Assembly: GCA_020912385.1 (NCBI GenBank)
Contig: CP087207.1
Span: 496,001-560,000, forward strand
Direction of reading: 5' to 3'
From: Neofusicoccum parvum
Taxonomy: Eukaryota; Ascomycota; Dothideomycetes; Botryosphaeriales; Botryosphaeriaceae
Length of the DNA: 64,000 nt
In this document: positions 43,165-54,661 of the stretch, piece after piece
Numbering within the stretch: position 1 is the first letter of the stretch
Layout of the letters: each line of letters starts with the position of its first letter
Made by a program: the position numbers and the translations under genes
The notes under the pieces: generated by a model
What the model was told of the DNA's origin: nothing
The model's database searches: none
What the model saw: the letters and a program-made list of their open reading frames with translations, nothing else

Positions 43165-45996
43165 GTTAGCACGGATCTTTAGCACGGCCCAAAGATGCGG
43201 CAAGACGATTATTGTGGCGCAGGTTATACATCGAGGGCAGCATCAAAAAGCGACGGCGTTCTGGAGGCAGGGTCTTGAAATGGCATATCAATCCCTTGAC
43301 TTTTGTCTGGGAAGTTTCAAAGCAATCAGCATGAGGGACAAGAGACCGCTATTTCCTTTCTGGTTTGTTTCAAGTTGTGGAAGGGCGAAATACCCCGTAT
43401 CTTTGCACCCAGTCTTTGGCAGGCTACAGGCATAATGGAAAGTCAATTGGATGATTCACACGCAAATATCACATCCTACGTATAGCTTGAGCGTTCCGTG
43501 TCTCATGCAAGACAGCATCCGAGCAGATGCGAGGGCCGCAAAACCGTTGCCGCATACTCGCATGAGAGGATCACCCTGTGACTATTCATATGCATGATCC
43601 GGCCGAAACTACCTCTGTGGTGCTCCCTTACACCCCGCTCGCATCTCTCATATATGCATCTCCAAGCATAACAACAAGAAACCCACATTCGAAACACCGC
43701 GCACGCATTCGTCCGCGACCCGCCGCGCAGAAAAAGGGCCCAGGAGTACGCGGCCGAAGGAGCGCATGACCATAAGCATGATCCCCAAGCCCCCATCCCT
43801 CCTCCACACCTCGCGTAGACGCCGTGCAACAGCAGCAGCACAATCGGCCTGGCCCCCCTCCCCGCCCTCTCCTCTGCTGCAAAGTGCATGCACCTTCCCG
43901 GCATTTGGATTCGCCCACCCGCAACCTCGCCGGTCACAAAGTGCGACCCGTGGTTGGGTGGCTGCGGGGCTTGCATTGCTGATGCGGGCATGTAGCGGCC
44001 CGCCGGGCTGCCTCCCTGGTTGTTGGTTTGAGGCCGGGGCTTGGCGGCAGCATGCGGGCGGCCGTTTTTGGAAAAGGGAGAGGAGGGCGTGATCACTTTG
44101 CGATGATGCATGCGCGGACGGGGCGCTGTGGAACTTGCGATTGCCAAGGGGTCTCGGGCGCTATGTATGTTTGAACTCTCGGGTGCGAGGCATCGGCTTT
44201 GCGTGATGGGAGAATCTACCGCATCGTGATGCGTATGCGTTGGTGTATGTAAGGTCGATCACGATGCACATCTTCCCGTGTTTCAACTTCCGCATTTCGT
44301 GTGGAGGGAGTTTTGAAGAATCGGGATAATGCTACCCCGCCACCCTCCAACTGCTCGCATCTGTACACCGGTGCGGGAAACCTTCTTTTCTATCTGCTTG
44401 CTTCCTTCCGGCCATCCTCATGACCGCTTATCCCGGTAGATGGCGGACGAACTGTATACAAGCTTCGGGAAGAGACGTCATCGATCTGGCTTGTGTCCAA
44501 CTTCTCCTTGCCCCCCCATTGCTGCGGCTTATGTAACAATCTCGTTGAGAAGTGTGGAGAGTATCCAGAGGGGTGCTGTGCCCAACAGTCAGCGCCAATG
44601 TGCCTCACACCTCCGCGAATGCGTAGAAAATTCAAGTATTCCCCGGTTAGCCTCTGTAGCTCGTTTTGAGTGACTTTTGCATCAAGAGATGCTTGAACTC
44701 CTCACAGCCAGTTTGGATCAGGTCTCTCGCGAGGCTACTTTCTTCGCGCTATGACCAACCTATGAGGTATAAGAAAGAAAGAGAGAAAAGTTGAGAAAAA
44801 AAAAAGTAGTCACGAAGCTCACACATCCCGCATTCAGAAGACTCATAAGAAACCCTCATCACTGCAGAATTCACTATTCCGCTATCTTTTGTATCTACAG
44901 GAAACCCATCATGCCTTTTGTCTTACAACACCATCCGTAAACCCAGTGCCTAGCATTTTTCCCTTTCGTCATCGCCATGAACCAGAAAACACCGTCTCCC
45001 CTCGCTTCCATTTAATGTTTGTTTCCCATTTTTCTATGCTACCAGATGCCGAAGAAAGAGAGAAGAAAGCAAAAACCATATCTCGTCAGGAGCACCACCA
45101 GAATGCATGCATGCTTCCCAGCAATATCCGCAAGACAAAGTGAAAAAGACGAGTGTGTAATGTTATTAAGGCGGTTTTTGCCGGCGCAAAAGGAAAAAGC
45201 AGAAGAAACCCGAAAAGTTCGCAGTTACAGAACCACTGAGAGAAATAAAATCAAAGGACCAACCGGGAAAACGTCACTCCCATGTGACCAACCGCGGAGA
45301 TTGGTGACCGTGGTCGTGCAGTTCCTTTTTCCCTCTCATAACTCTTGCCTTTCGAGGATGTGCTGGAGTACTTTCGAGAACTTTTTTGCTCGAATCATTC
45401 TTTGCGCCGAGCAAGTGAAGCAGAGCCGCAGTAATGCAAGATAGAAAGCAGATTACCGCCGCCATGGATGCAGAGTATTAAGCGAACGAGAAGGAAAATT
45501 AGTACGGTGGAGGCAATCGGAACGTCGCCAAATGAAAGAGGATTGTCGGAAGAGAGGGAGAGAGGGAGCGCTTGCGGAGTGTTTTCCGAGAGCGAAGTCG
45601 ATTGAAGCCGAGCGGTTTGGCCTCTTTCCTCTTCAGATTGAATGTGGAGATGTAAGGAATGCGACCGTAGCTCGACTCCGACAGTAGAGAATGCGGTCCA
45701 GATCCCAACAGCCGAACTTCGCCAGCCAACAACTCGAGCCCCAACAGTAGGTAGGCTCTGCTAACGCTTCCTGCTCTGAAGCCACACAGCAATCATCCCC
45801 GTTCATTAACCACCAACTCTTCATATCAAAACAAAACCAAGAATTGGATTCCCATCCAATCGAACGTGTCAAGCCGATACTGGAATACCGATACCGCCAT
45901 AATCCAAGAGAAAGGATACGCATGTTATGGGAGTCCCAGCAAGGTTCAACGTCGATCGATAATGTCCTCCAGCGTGGTTGGGAAAGGGTGACTGCA
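43093..45996. other. gene-free stretch, about 2.9 kb, with poly(G)
   Basis: Contains the 32-base poly(G) at 43132-43163 and purine-rich, AT-rich parts (44770-45250). ORFs on both strands, such as 43503-44147 minus, have no recognised domain. It must include the 3' untranslated regions of the convergent Nup53 and kinase genes. Confidence 0.4.
43132..43163 (+). repeat. poly(G) homopolymer, 32 bases
   Basis: Uninterrupted run of 32 G starting 40 bases after the Nup53 stop codon, probably in its 3' untranslated region. Exact length is uncertain in any assembly. Confidence 0.85.
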
Positions 45997-48900
45997 CTAG
46001 CCATTCAGAACGTTGGCAACTTCCTGCGCACGGATTTCGTCTTCGATTAAGAGGCCCTTGGTCTTGAGAACATCTTCGATAATGTCAACAACCCTACGGA
46101 AGCTGCTGGCGGCACCGCGAGTCTGTGTGAAGCGGCCAGCGCACAAGTGTGCCCGACGGCCTTGCTGGAGGACGGTAAACAGCTCGGCGGTAAAAGAAAC
46201 GGGCTTCATCTGAAGCTCTGGTTGAGGTATGCCTGTATCAGCAGAAGTAGCAGCGTTGGCAAGTGTTTCGTAATATTGCTTGAGCTTTGATGGTGCATTG
46301 ACTGGAAGGTCAAACTCACGGTTGTTCTTGTCCACGCTGGCTTGGATGATGTTCGTCGTGCGATCGAACTTCACATCCCGCACACCGAAACGCTTCCATT
46401 CGCGCAAAAGGCGTACGATTTCCTGGCGAGCACGGCCACGGCCACACTGGAAAGCGAGGATCTTGGTAACAGGTTTGATGTGGAGGAAGCGAGAAAGCCA
46501 GTTCTGGCCTTCCGTGTAGCGCGGCACGGACGGCTCAAAATCATCTCCAAAAGAAAAGCCAGACGAGCGAAGGGAACTTGCCGAGTAGTCGGACGGCACT
46601 ATTAATCCGGACTATTAGTACATCACATTCGGCGTTTTCGGGGGTGTGAAAAGAAAGTATAACTTACTCAACATTAGTGAGCCGCGCTCCTTCTTCTCCG
46701 AAGTCTTCTTGCCGAACAGAGTCGCCAGGTTCTTCTTAAGGCCAGCCAGTTTGTCGATCTTCTCTTTCTCCGAGTCACGCATCGGAAAGCTGCTGTGGCT
46801 GCTCGTGCTAGCATTGGGGGCCTTCTTGTCCTGCTTGGTGTAAGACGAGACAGCGCGCGGCTTTGGCCTTTCCAGACGATCGTCCAGACCCTGCCATGCC
46901 TCCGGGATCCTCGGCCGACGAGCGTAATCTGTAGGGGGCTGCTGCTGTTCAGACTGGTCCCTATCGCTAACACGGCGCTTGAACCAGCTGCGCTTCTTTG
47001 TAACCTTCTCTTCCTTGGCTGCCGTGCTGGGAGTGGGCACCTGCGCTGGAGTCTGTGCAGGCGTCGTCTGTGTTGCAGCATCAAGAGAGTTGCGCTGTGC
47101 GAATGGTGACGGCGTCTGATCAAGCTTGGGAATACAGCTGGTCTTGTGGCGCAGCGGATGAACAGGGCTGGGCGTAGCGGGAATCGAAGGCTGGAGGTGA
47201 TACGAGCGCGTAGGCGTCGGGGCACCAGATGCAGCAGCCTGGTATAGTGTGCTGCCGCTGGCCTTCTTCCGGATGTTGAGGGGCGGGATGTGCGTGCCAG
47301 TTGGAATGGGAGAACTGGCATCAACGACGCGGATTGTCTGATCTCCGTGATACCGATCGACGGCCTGGCTGACAGGCGCCGTGGCAGACCGGGTTGCAGT
47401 GCGCCAGTTGGGGGTGCCAACTTGCGGGTTCGCATCAGCGGTGGATTTTCCCTCCTCCGAGATGATAGGCAAAAGCCGGGGGTGCTGCGGAGATTGGTGC
47501 TGCGGCGCAGACACAGAGCGTTGGTTGACATCAGCTTGTGTCTGGCGCGGCGGGTGCAACAGGCGATCGAGAGAATGCAAGACTTCGTTGTAGTTCGCTG
47601 TGTTCTCGCCACCTTCCAACGCGAAGCGCGCTGCAAGGCGCTCACGGGTCTCAGCCAGCTCACGGGCAAGATAGGTGTTGGGCGAATCGTTAGCGGCCTC
47701 GGGTGGGAGCGGAGGCAACGGACGCTGTGTATCGGGTTGCTTGAGAGCCTGCACATCTGCAGTGTAGGCTGAGGCACCAGAGCCACGATAGGAGACGGAC
47801 GACGGAGGAGTCTCATACTCAAAGGGCGTAGGCCTCTCAGAAGAAGTTCTGACGCTGGAGCTGACAGAAGTACGATTAAAGGCTTCGTCAAGCGCCTTCT
47901 CGAGCTCGACGCTTGCTTTCCGGACCTCACCATCAATGGCACGTCCAGGAGTCTCCGGGGCCTTGATCTTCAAACGAGGCTTGGTATTCTTCAACGCAGA
48001 GCTTGCAGGTGCAGGCGAGGTAGATGTCTGAGCAGGTGTGCTTGGAACAGGCGGGATCGGCGTCTGCTGTTGCTGTTGCTGCTCCTCTGCGGCCTCTTGC
48101 AGGTGTTTGCGTTGCTCAGGCGTGCACTGCGCCAGGGTCGCCTCCGTAACAGTAAGACGGCTCCCTGTGGAACTCTTGCGGAGGTGCGCGAAGCTAACAC
48201 CGCGCTTGTGCGAGCTGCTGGGTCTCACAACTATAGGCGGTGAGCTCGCCCAAAGTGAGCTGCTCGTCGACGACTTGGACAGAGATTCCTTTTGGTGTGT
48301 AGTAGGCGTAGCAATCGACCTCCTCGAGCTGCCACGCGAATGGATGCTGGAAAGTCCCGAGTTCCTCCATCCAGTCTTCCTCAGGGTCTCGACCCTCAAA
48401 GAGCTTCCACGCCCATGGCTGTTGCTACGTGCCATCGACGACCTGCGCGTGCGGTGCTCACTGGATTGCCCACTTCCAACCGTACTACCACGGTGGACTG
48501 TGACGTTCATGTAATTGCCCTTATTCGCTATAGAAGGCTCTCTAGAAGACCGGAAGGGATCGTAGCTCTTCTCGGAAGGGGGAGGCTGCTGGAAGCTGTG
48601 TGGGGATTGTAGGTGCTCATCGTTCAGGATCGAGAACTGTGATTTGGTGCGGCCGTGAGGAACTGGAGGCGGGTGATCAGGACGAGCGGGCTGAACATGA
48701 TGGTAGTCGCTCGCGGAGTATGCAATCTCAGGCTCTCCAGGCCAGTGTTCTAGCTGCTGCTCCTTGTACTTCTGAAGAGAGCGGTAGAAAAACTTCTCCT
48801 GATTAGCGTCGTTGTTCATGAGTTTCTGCAAAATGTTCTTCTCCGAGTCGCTGTGCCAGAGGCAACGCATGTTTCGCAGGGTTTCCTTGTCGACGTCCTC

Positions 48901-50232
48901 TGGGTGGCGTACATCCCAACTGCTGATGCGCGGCTTAGGGCCACTCCAGATCTCCCTGTCCGATTCTTCATCGAAACCAAACTCTGCATCGTACTTGTGG
49001 AGGAACGGATGCTGCCAGACGCCCTCGATGTTTATGCGGTGACGGGGGTCGGGCACGAGGATTTTGCTAATGAGGTCCTGGGCCTCGTCGCTTAGGTTGT
49101 CTGGCATATGGTACCTGGCCTGTGCAATTATCTTGAACAGGTGTGTAAGGTCTTGGCGATCATTGTACGTGAAGGGAGGCTGTCCAGTGAGCATGACGTA
49201 GAGAATGACACCGCAGCTCCACACGTCTGCCTGACCGCCATCGTACTGCTTGTAGCGGATGACTTCCGGTGCTGCGTAGTGAGGGCTTCCACAAGGGGTG
49301 CTGAGCCACCTACCCTCCGGCTGGAGAGCGGCCATACCGAAGTCAACGAGCTTGATGGTCAAGTTCTCTGCGTCGATGAGGATATTCTCAGGCTTCAAGT
49401 CGCGGTGGTGAATCTTGATGCGGTGACAATAGAGCAGGGCGGCGACAATTTGGCGGAAGATGAAGACGGTTTCCATTTCGGGAAGGCCAACGTTCTCGTC
49501 TATGTATCCGAAAAGCTCTCCGCCCTCAACGTACTCCATGATGAGGTACCTACGTCCTGTTAGAGCTGCCGCACATGATTGGCTGAGCAGGGTTATCACT
49601 TACAGCTCGCTGCGATTCTCCCAGACGTCGAACAGCTTGACGATGTTCGGATGATTCAGAAGCTTCATGATGACAATCTCCCGCTCCAGCCCAAAGGGCA
49701 TGAGCTTCATGTGCGCCGCAAGCTTAGGGTCGGTCTCGGCTGACTTGTAAAGGTTCAGCAGGCTCTGGGCCTTGACCTTGTCTGCAGTCTTCTTGGAAAT
49801 AATCTTGGCTGCACCGAGCTGGCCCGTAACACAGTGCCTGACTGCCCTGACGCGCGAGCATCCTCCTTCGCCAATGGTCTTGCCAAGCTGCCACGGTCCA
49901 ATGTGAGTCTTGCGACGGTGACTGCTGTTTGTGTGGGTTGAGGAATTGGAGATTGCAGAGTCCCGGTTGGCAGTTCTGCCATCGGCCTTCGCTACATTGG
50001 CTAGGTACTTGTTCTCCACAACCGGGGCAGGATGGTGGACGGTCAGAGCGTTGCCCTGTGGCAGCAAGGATTCGTTGTGAGGGAGTTGCTGCTGCACGTA
50101 GCCATGCTGGGCCGGGGAGACCTTGGTGTTGCGTGACGGTGGAGTGGCCGAGTTGGCTCGCGAGGTCGCGTCTGTTAGTGGCCTTCGAAACTTCTGTGCA
50201 TTGTGGTGGGCAGCTCGACCGGGGCGGTCCAT
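45997..50232 (-). CDS. Gin4/Hsl1/Cdr2-type serine/threonine kinase with C-terminal KA1-like region
   Basis: Three exons, 50232-49604, 49549-46668 and 46598-45997, give 1370 residues. The kinase domain spans about 112-395: glycine loop IGEGGCSRVRAV (120-131), ATP lysine K143, HRDLKPEN with D260, DFG (279-281) and APE (303-305). The insert between strand three and helix C (about 147-180) is longer than usual, as in Hsl1/Cdr2 kinases. A long Ser/Pro-rich region follows, with basic patches. The last 170 residues (NWLSRFLHIKPVTKILAFQCGRGRA in two parts, VVDIIEDVLKTKG) match the fungal KA1 region, which binds membrane lipids. Relatives act at septin rings and cell poles and relieve Wee1 inhibition of mitotic entry. 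The role here is inferred from the family. Confidence 0.93.
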
Positions 50233-53100
50233 CGGAGCGTTTGCGATGCTTCACAAGCTGGGGATACCGTAGACCAGGCGCCCGTGCGTGTTTGTTGTGC
50301 TTGGTTCCCAGCAGAGAGGGTCGTGACCGCGCTGGATTCAGCAGAGCGGCCGGATGGTGAAGGACGTCTACAAAGGAAAGGCGGGGCTACGACCGAAGGC
50401 GGGCCAGCGCGGAGAGGAGGATGGAGTCAGGGAAGGAGCGTGGGCCTGCTGTGGTGGCCGGCGGAGGAGGGGAGAACGAGGCCGGTCTGGAGAAGAAGCC
50501 GGTGCTGGGGATGGTCTGCCAAAAGGACCAATTGATGGACGGAACGCGCCGCAAAGGAGTGGACGGCTCGGCAAATAAGCCAAGCTCCCGCGGAAATGAG
50601 GGTCGAGGCCTTGTCGGGACGGAGAAGACGTAGACGGTCGAGAAGGCGGGGCGGCGGGCAGTGGTTTGCGCGGGTGGTTGTCGCTGTCGGCGGCGCAACA
50701 GCAATGCGCGACAGCTCCTTCCCGGGCGAGGCGGCGGCTCAGGCAGGCGGAGATGACGACGAGGGAAGGCGCCGGACCGAGAAAACGAGGTGGACGTCCA
50801 AGACAACGGAGACTCGGTGAGGGTGTGCGAAGAATGAGCTTGCACCGAGCAGGCTGTTTGTGTGCGAGATATCAGACCGTTGCTGCGGGCACGCGCGGCG
50901 AAAGAATGCACGCCGCCGACGCTGCGCAGAGCGCGCGCGGGAGCAGCAGCCGTGCCAGTCGCCGTCGCTGCTGCTGCTGCTCTCTCTCTCACCCGTCTGC
51001 GCGCGAAAAGGCAGCGCAGTGCAGAAATTCCTCCCCATCACGAGCGCGACTGCTTATTTCCCTCCTACCTGGCTCGGAGGCACTCGACGCAGCGTGCCAC
51101 GAGCAGGACGCGACGCCCGCGAACCAGGTTGCGGCGGGCGCCTCCATGCCAGGAAGTCAGCGGGTCTGCTCCGCGCATGCTTGCAAGCGAGTGCTGAGGA
51201 GCGCGGTTGAGACGAGCTTCGTGCAATGGTGGAGAGGAGCGATGTCATCCCTCACGCCGATCCGAGCTCGACCGATGCCCGAGATCGCTCCCGTCGCACC
51301 GCGCCGCGCGCGATGCACCCTGCTGCACATCCACCCAACTGCCCCCTCCCCCATGAGCCCAAGCACTGCACCTCACCTCTTTCCCTGCTGCACACCCGCT
51401 GCATCACGACCCTCGGCCTGCCCACGCGACGTGTCTCATTCCTGACAAATGCTCCAGCTCACCACCGTCGACGTCGGCCCTCTAGCTCGCCCTTGCCCGC
51501 CAACCACATCCCTTGATCGCCACATGTCAGGCGCATGCTCAGACGGCCGTCGCCAGTCGCCTCGATCAGAGCCTGCAAGAATGCTGCGCGGGTGGCCTTC
51601 GAGCCGTCGTCGTCGGCCAGCCCGGCGAGCGCGCCCATTCGATTCGGCAACGTGCCGAAGCCTGGAATGTGTGCTTGTGTCCACCCCCGAAAAAGACGCA
51701 GGTATTATTAGCCGCCTCCTCCTCCACCATCGCAGCTGCGCCGGGAACACGCAGCATCCCAGCGTCCGCCATTCCCAGCCGTTCAGCCTGGCCCGCCCGC
51801 CCGGCGCAAGCGGAAACCATCTCCGACGTGTGGCTTGCCCGACCTCACAGTCCAAGACAAAAAGGAAAGAAACAAGTGAGCAGCAGCATAATATTACCGT
51901 GTCTCGCTCTGATATCATCCATCAACCAAACGGCCCTATTGTCTTCAAAGTTTTGTAATTGCTGTGCCACCCTTGTCCGAGGGTCGCCACGACCAAGGGC
52001 ACGCCTGCGCAGCCGACTTCGTCCTCGGAGGCAGCGATGCAGTTCCGTCTCGTTTCGGAAGGTGTTCGCCTTTGCTTTGTTCCCCAGCCCGCATCGTGAA
52101 AGACTTGCATCTGCGCATTGAAGGCCTTAGCTAATTGTTCGCCGCGTCGGTGGTGGCCTGGAAGCTGCTGCTAATCGCTTTTGTTATCGCCCCGAAAAGC
52201 TGGTGCTGGCCAGACCACTTACCTGGTTCGCCGCGCCGCAGAACGCCCGCCCCCAAGCTACCCCTGCTCAAATCCTGGCAGGCCTGGACTCCTGCCTACC
52301 CAAAGCCTCGCCTGACGTATCACGGCCCGGTGCGCGGCGTTTCTGAAGATATGCGGACTGTGATCCATGATTTCATATGATGCTGTAACGGTATCTTGAT
52401 ATCGTAATATGATACTTTTGACTCCCAAACACAGCCCTGAAGGCGCGACCCAAACCAGAATATCACACGCGCCGTGCTTGCTTGATTCCCACCGTATAGA
52501 CATGCCCGCAAAGAGAGGAAAGGCCCGGCGTTCCCGCTTGTTACTCCAACCACCCGCCGAAAATGAGTCTGAAATGCTCTGAAAAGTGCCGTGTACCCGT
52601 CCGTATCGCTGCCTTGTTGCCAGAGAAGACCGACCCCTTGATCGAAGAAAGGCCTGAATAGTGGGGGAAAGGACCCTAGACAGAAATAGTAGAAAACATA
52701 AGAGGTATCCTAGATTCGAAGAAATAATCCAGACAGCTGAGGCAGAAGCGACTGTAACAAACATCAAACACTAGAAGACGGGAAAAGAATATATCCATCA
52801 GAAGAGCAAAGTAAAGTGGTAAATAGGGTTGCTGCGATCAGCTTTGGTAAGCCCTGATATATCGACAGCGAAGGAGAATCGAATTCGAAGGCGCCGAAAG
52901 TCGGACGATCGGAAGGACATGGAACCGGGTTCTTCATGTCGCCGCGGTTTACGTGCGTAAGTTGGCCGTGATTTTCGGTACACCGAGTATGTGGAATTGG
53001 TACAGCAGCGGTAACTCCAAGACAAATAGTACAACGAAGATTCGAGACGAGAGATGATGGGTATCGTATCCAAGGAGCTAACGAGGTATCGGAAAACGCC
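50233..53100. other. gene-free stretch, about 2.9 kb
   Basis: Lies between the start of the kinase gene and the end of the FlbC-like gene. GC-rich 50300-51800, AT-richer 52380-53050. ORFs on both strands lack motifs and splice support. It probably contains the long kinase promoter and the FlbC-like 3' untranslated region. Confidence 0.4.
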
Positions 53101-54661
53101 TCACTGGTGGCCCGAGAGAACAGGCTTGTGCTCGCTCGCCTCGCTGACCATTGAGCCCTTGTCGGTTGGCGAAACGGATCCGTCGTGCTTGTCGGCCTCT
53201 GCCGCCGCTGCTGCGGCCTTTCCACAACCCTTAACTAGGATATGCCTCTGCCAAAGAAGTTAGCGATTCTGTAGGACTGGAAAGGTCACGGACGAGTTGA
53301 AATGGGATATATTTACCTTCAGCGCATCCTTTCGTGAGAAGCTCTTGTCGCAGTGTCCGCATGGGAACGGCTTGACTGCCAGATGAATACGCTTGTGGCG
53401 TTTCAAATCGTGGTTGCGGTTAAAGCTCTGCGGGCACTGATCGCACTTGAATGGACGGTCGTTGGGCGGTGCTTGATGAGCTCCGGGGTGCCCTTGGCCA
53501 TAAATATGGCCCATGCTTGCTGCGTGCCCGCTGTTGGGGAAACCAGGCATCATGCCGCCGTGTCCCATACCGCCAACCAATGCAAGCTGGCCGTTCGGGT
53601 TGTTGACGTTGGAAAGCACCGGTCCAGGGAGTGGGTAGCTCTGGTACGGTCGTTGATACGGAAGCGGAGAGTGCGTAGGCCCGGATTGCAGCGACGGAAT
53701 CTGAGCTGAGCTGTGGGCGGGCGACATCCTGTGGTGCATCGGGCCGCTGGCGCTGAGAGGGCTGGCCTGCGATGGGGACGGGCCTGTGGAGTACGGGAAG
53801 TTTGACTGCTGTGGTGTCGTGGATGGCTGAGAGTTGTAGTGGTAAGTGGGGGTGGGAGGTAGCCTTGCGGAAAACGGCTCCTGGGAGTGGATTGGAGACT
53901 GGTGCGGTGCCGATGAGGAGACCGGATTTTGCGCGTGCATCATGTTGGACATCGCATGATGCGATCCGGACATTGTTGGTAGTGACGAGGGCGCGGACAT
54001 CGATCCTGACGAGGGGAAAGGTGGTAGGTGATTGAGTTCGTACGGAGGCGGAGGTAATCCTAGCAGCCTTGTTAGCCGATCATTGCCAAGTTGGACATGT
54101 TCTTTCACGCTTTGTTTATCACTAACCTCGTGGAGTGGCGTATGACTGTGATGTCGAGGGGGCTTGCGGCTGGAAACCATATGGGGTGGACCCTTGGGGT
54201 GGCGGCGACCAAACATACCCATTCGGGTTGTAGGAAGACATGTTTTGCGACGACTGCGCGTGGGAGCTCATACCGTCAGACAAGTTGCTAGGCGGCGTCA
54301 GAAGATTGCCTATGTTGCCCGACGCGGGAGACTGCGAGTTGTTGTGGTGTGAGAAGGTGGGGAATTTCTGGAGGCTCGAAAGTGGAGGAGGAGGAAGCTC
54401 AAAGTTAGGCAGAGAAGAAGCGTTAGGCCGGCGAGCTGAGAAGCTCGTTGGTGCACCCATAGAATCCGGCCCAGGATGCATATGGGTCGGGAGAGCGACG
54501 GCGGCAGCCACGTTGAAGGATTTCTCGGGTCCTTGGCCTGCTGGCCGATCGTTGGAGGAGAGAGGAGGAGAGGGGAGTGAATACAGAGTGCTGGTCGGCG
54601 GCGGAGTTCTCACGCCTGCGCCGGGCCAAGACTGACCACTTTGTGTCCTTGAGTAATCCAG
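53101..54661 (-). CDS. flbC: FlbC-like C2H2 conidiation transcription factor (5' end unresolved)
   Basis: Three coding exons: up to 54127, then 54059-53317 and 53247-53101. The C-terminal part has two C2H2 fingers: FKCDQCPQSFNRNHDLKRHKRIH, given here in parts FKCDQCPQSF/NRNHDLKRH, and FPCGHCDKSFSRKDALK/RHILVKGC, the second crossing the last intron. This finger pair is the one I know from FlbC, an upstream activator of brlA in Aspergillus conidiation. The N-terminal 400 residues are Pro/Ser/Gln-rich. The reading frame is open upstream to a TAG near 54670 and looks coding (DYSRTQSGQSWPGAGV), yet contains no ATG before residue 45 (ATG at 54481). The coordinate 54661 marks a CTG where an ATG would be expected; an unseen upstream exon is the alternative. 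Confidence 0.8.

Noticed and set aside
43503..44147. 214-codon minus-strand ORF
   Set aside because: Mixed composition, opposing ORFs of similar length, no motif.
51449..51958. 169-codon plus-strand ORF between kinase and FlbC-like genes
   Set aside because: Arg/Ser/Pro-rich translation with no domain; several other frames are equally open.
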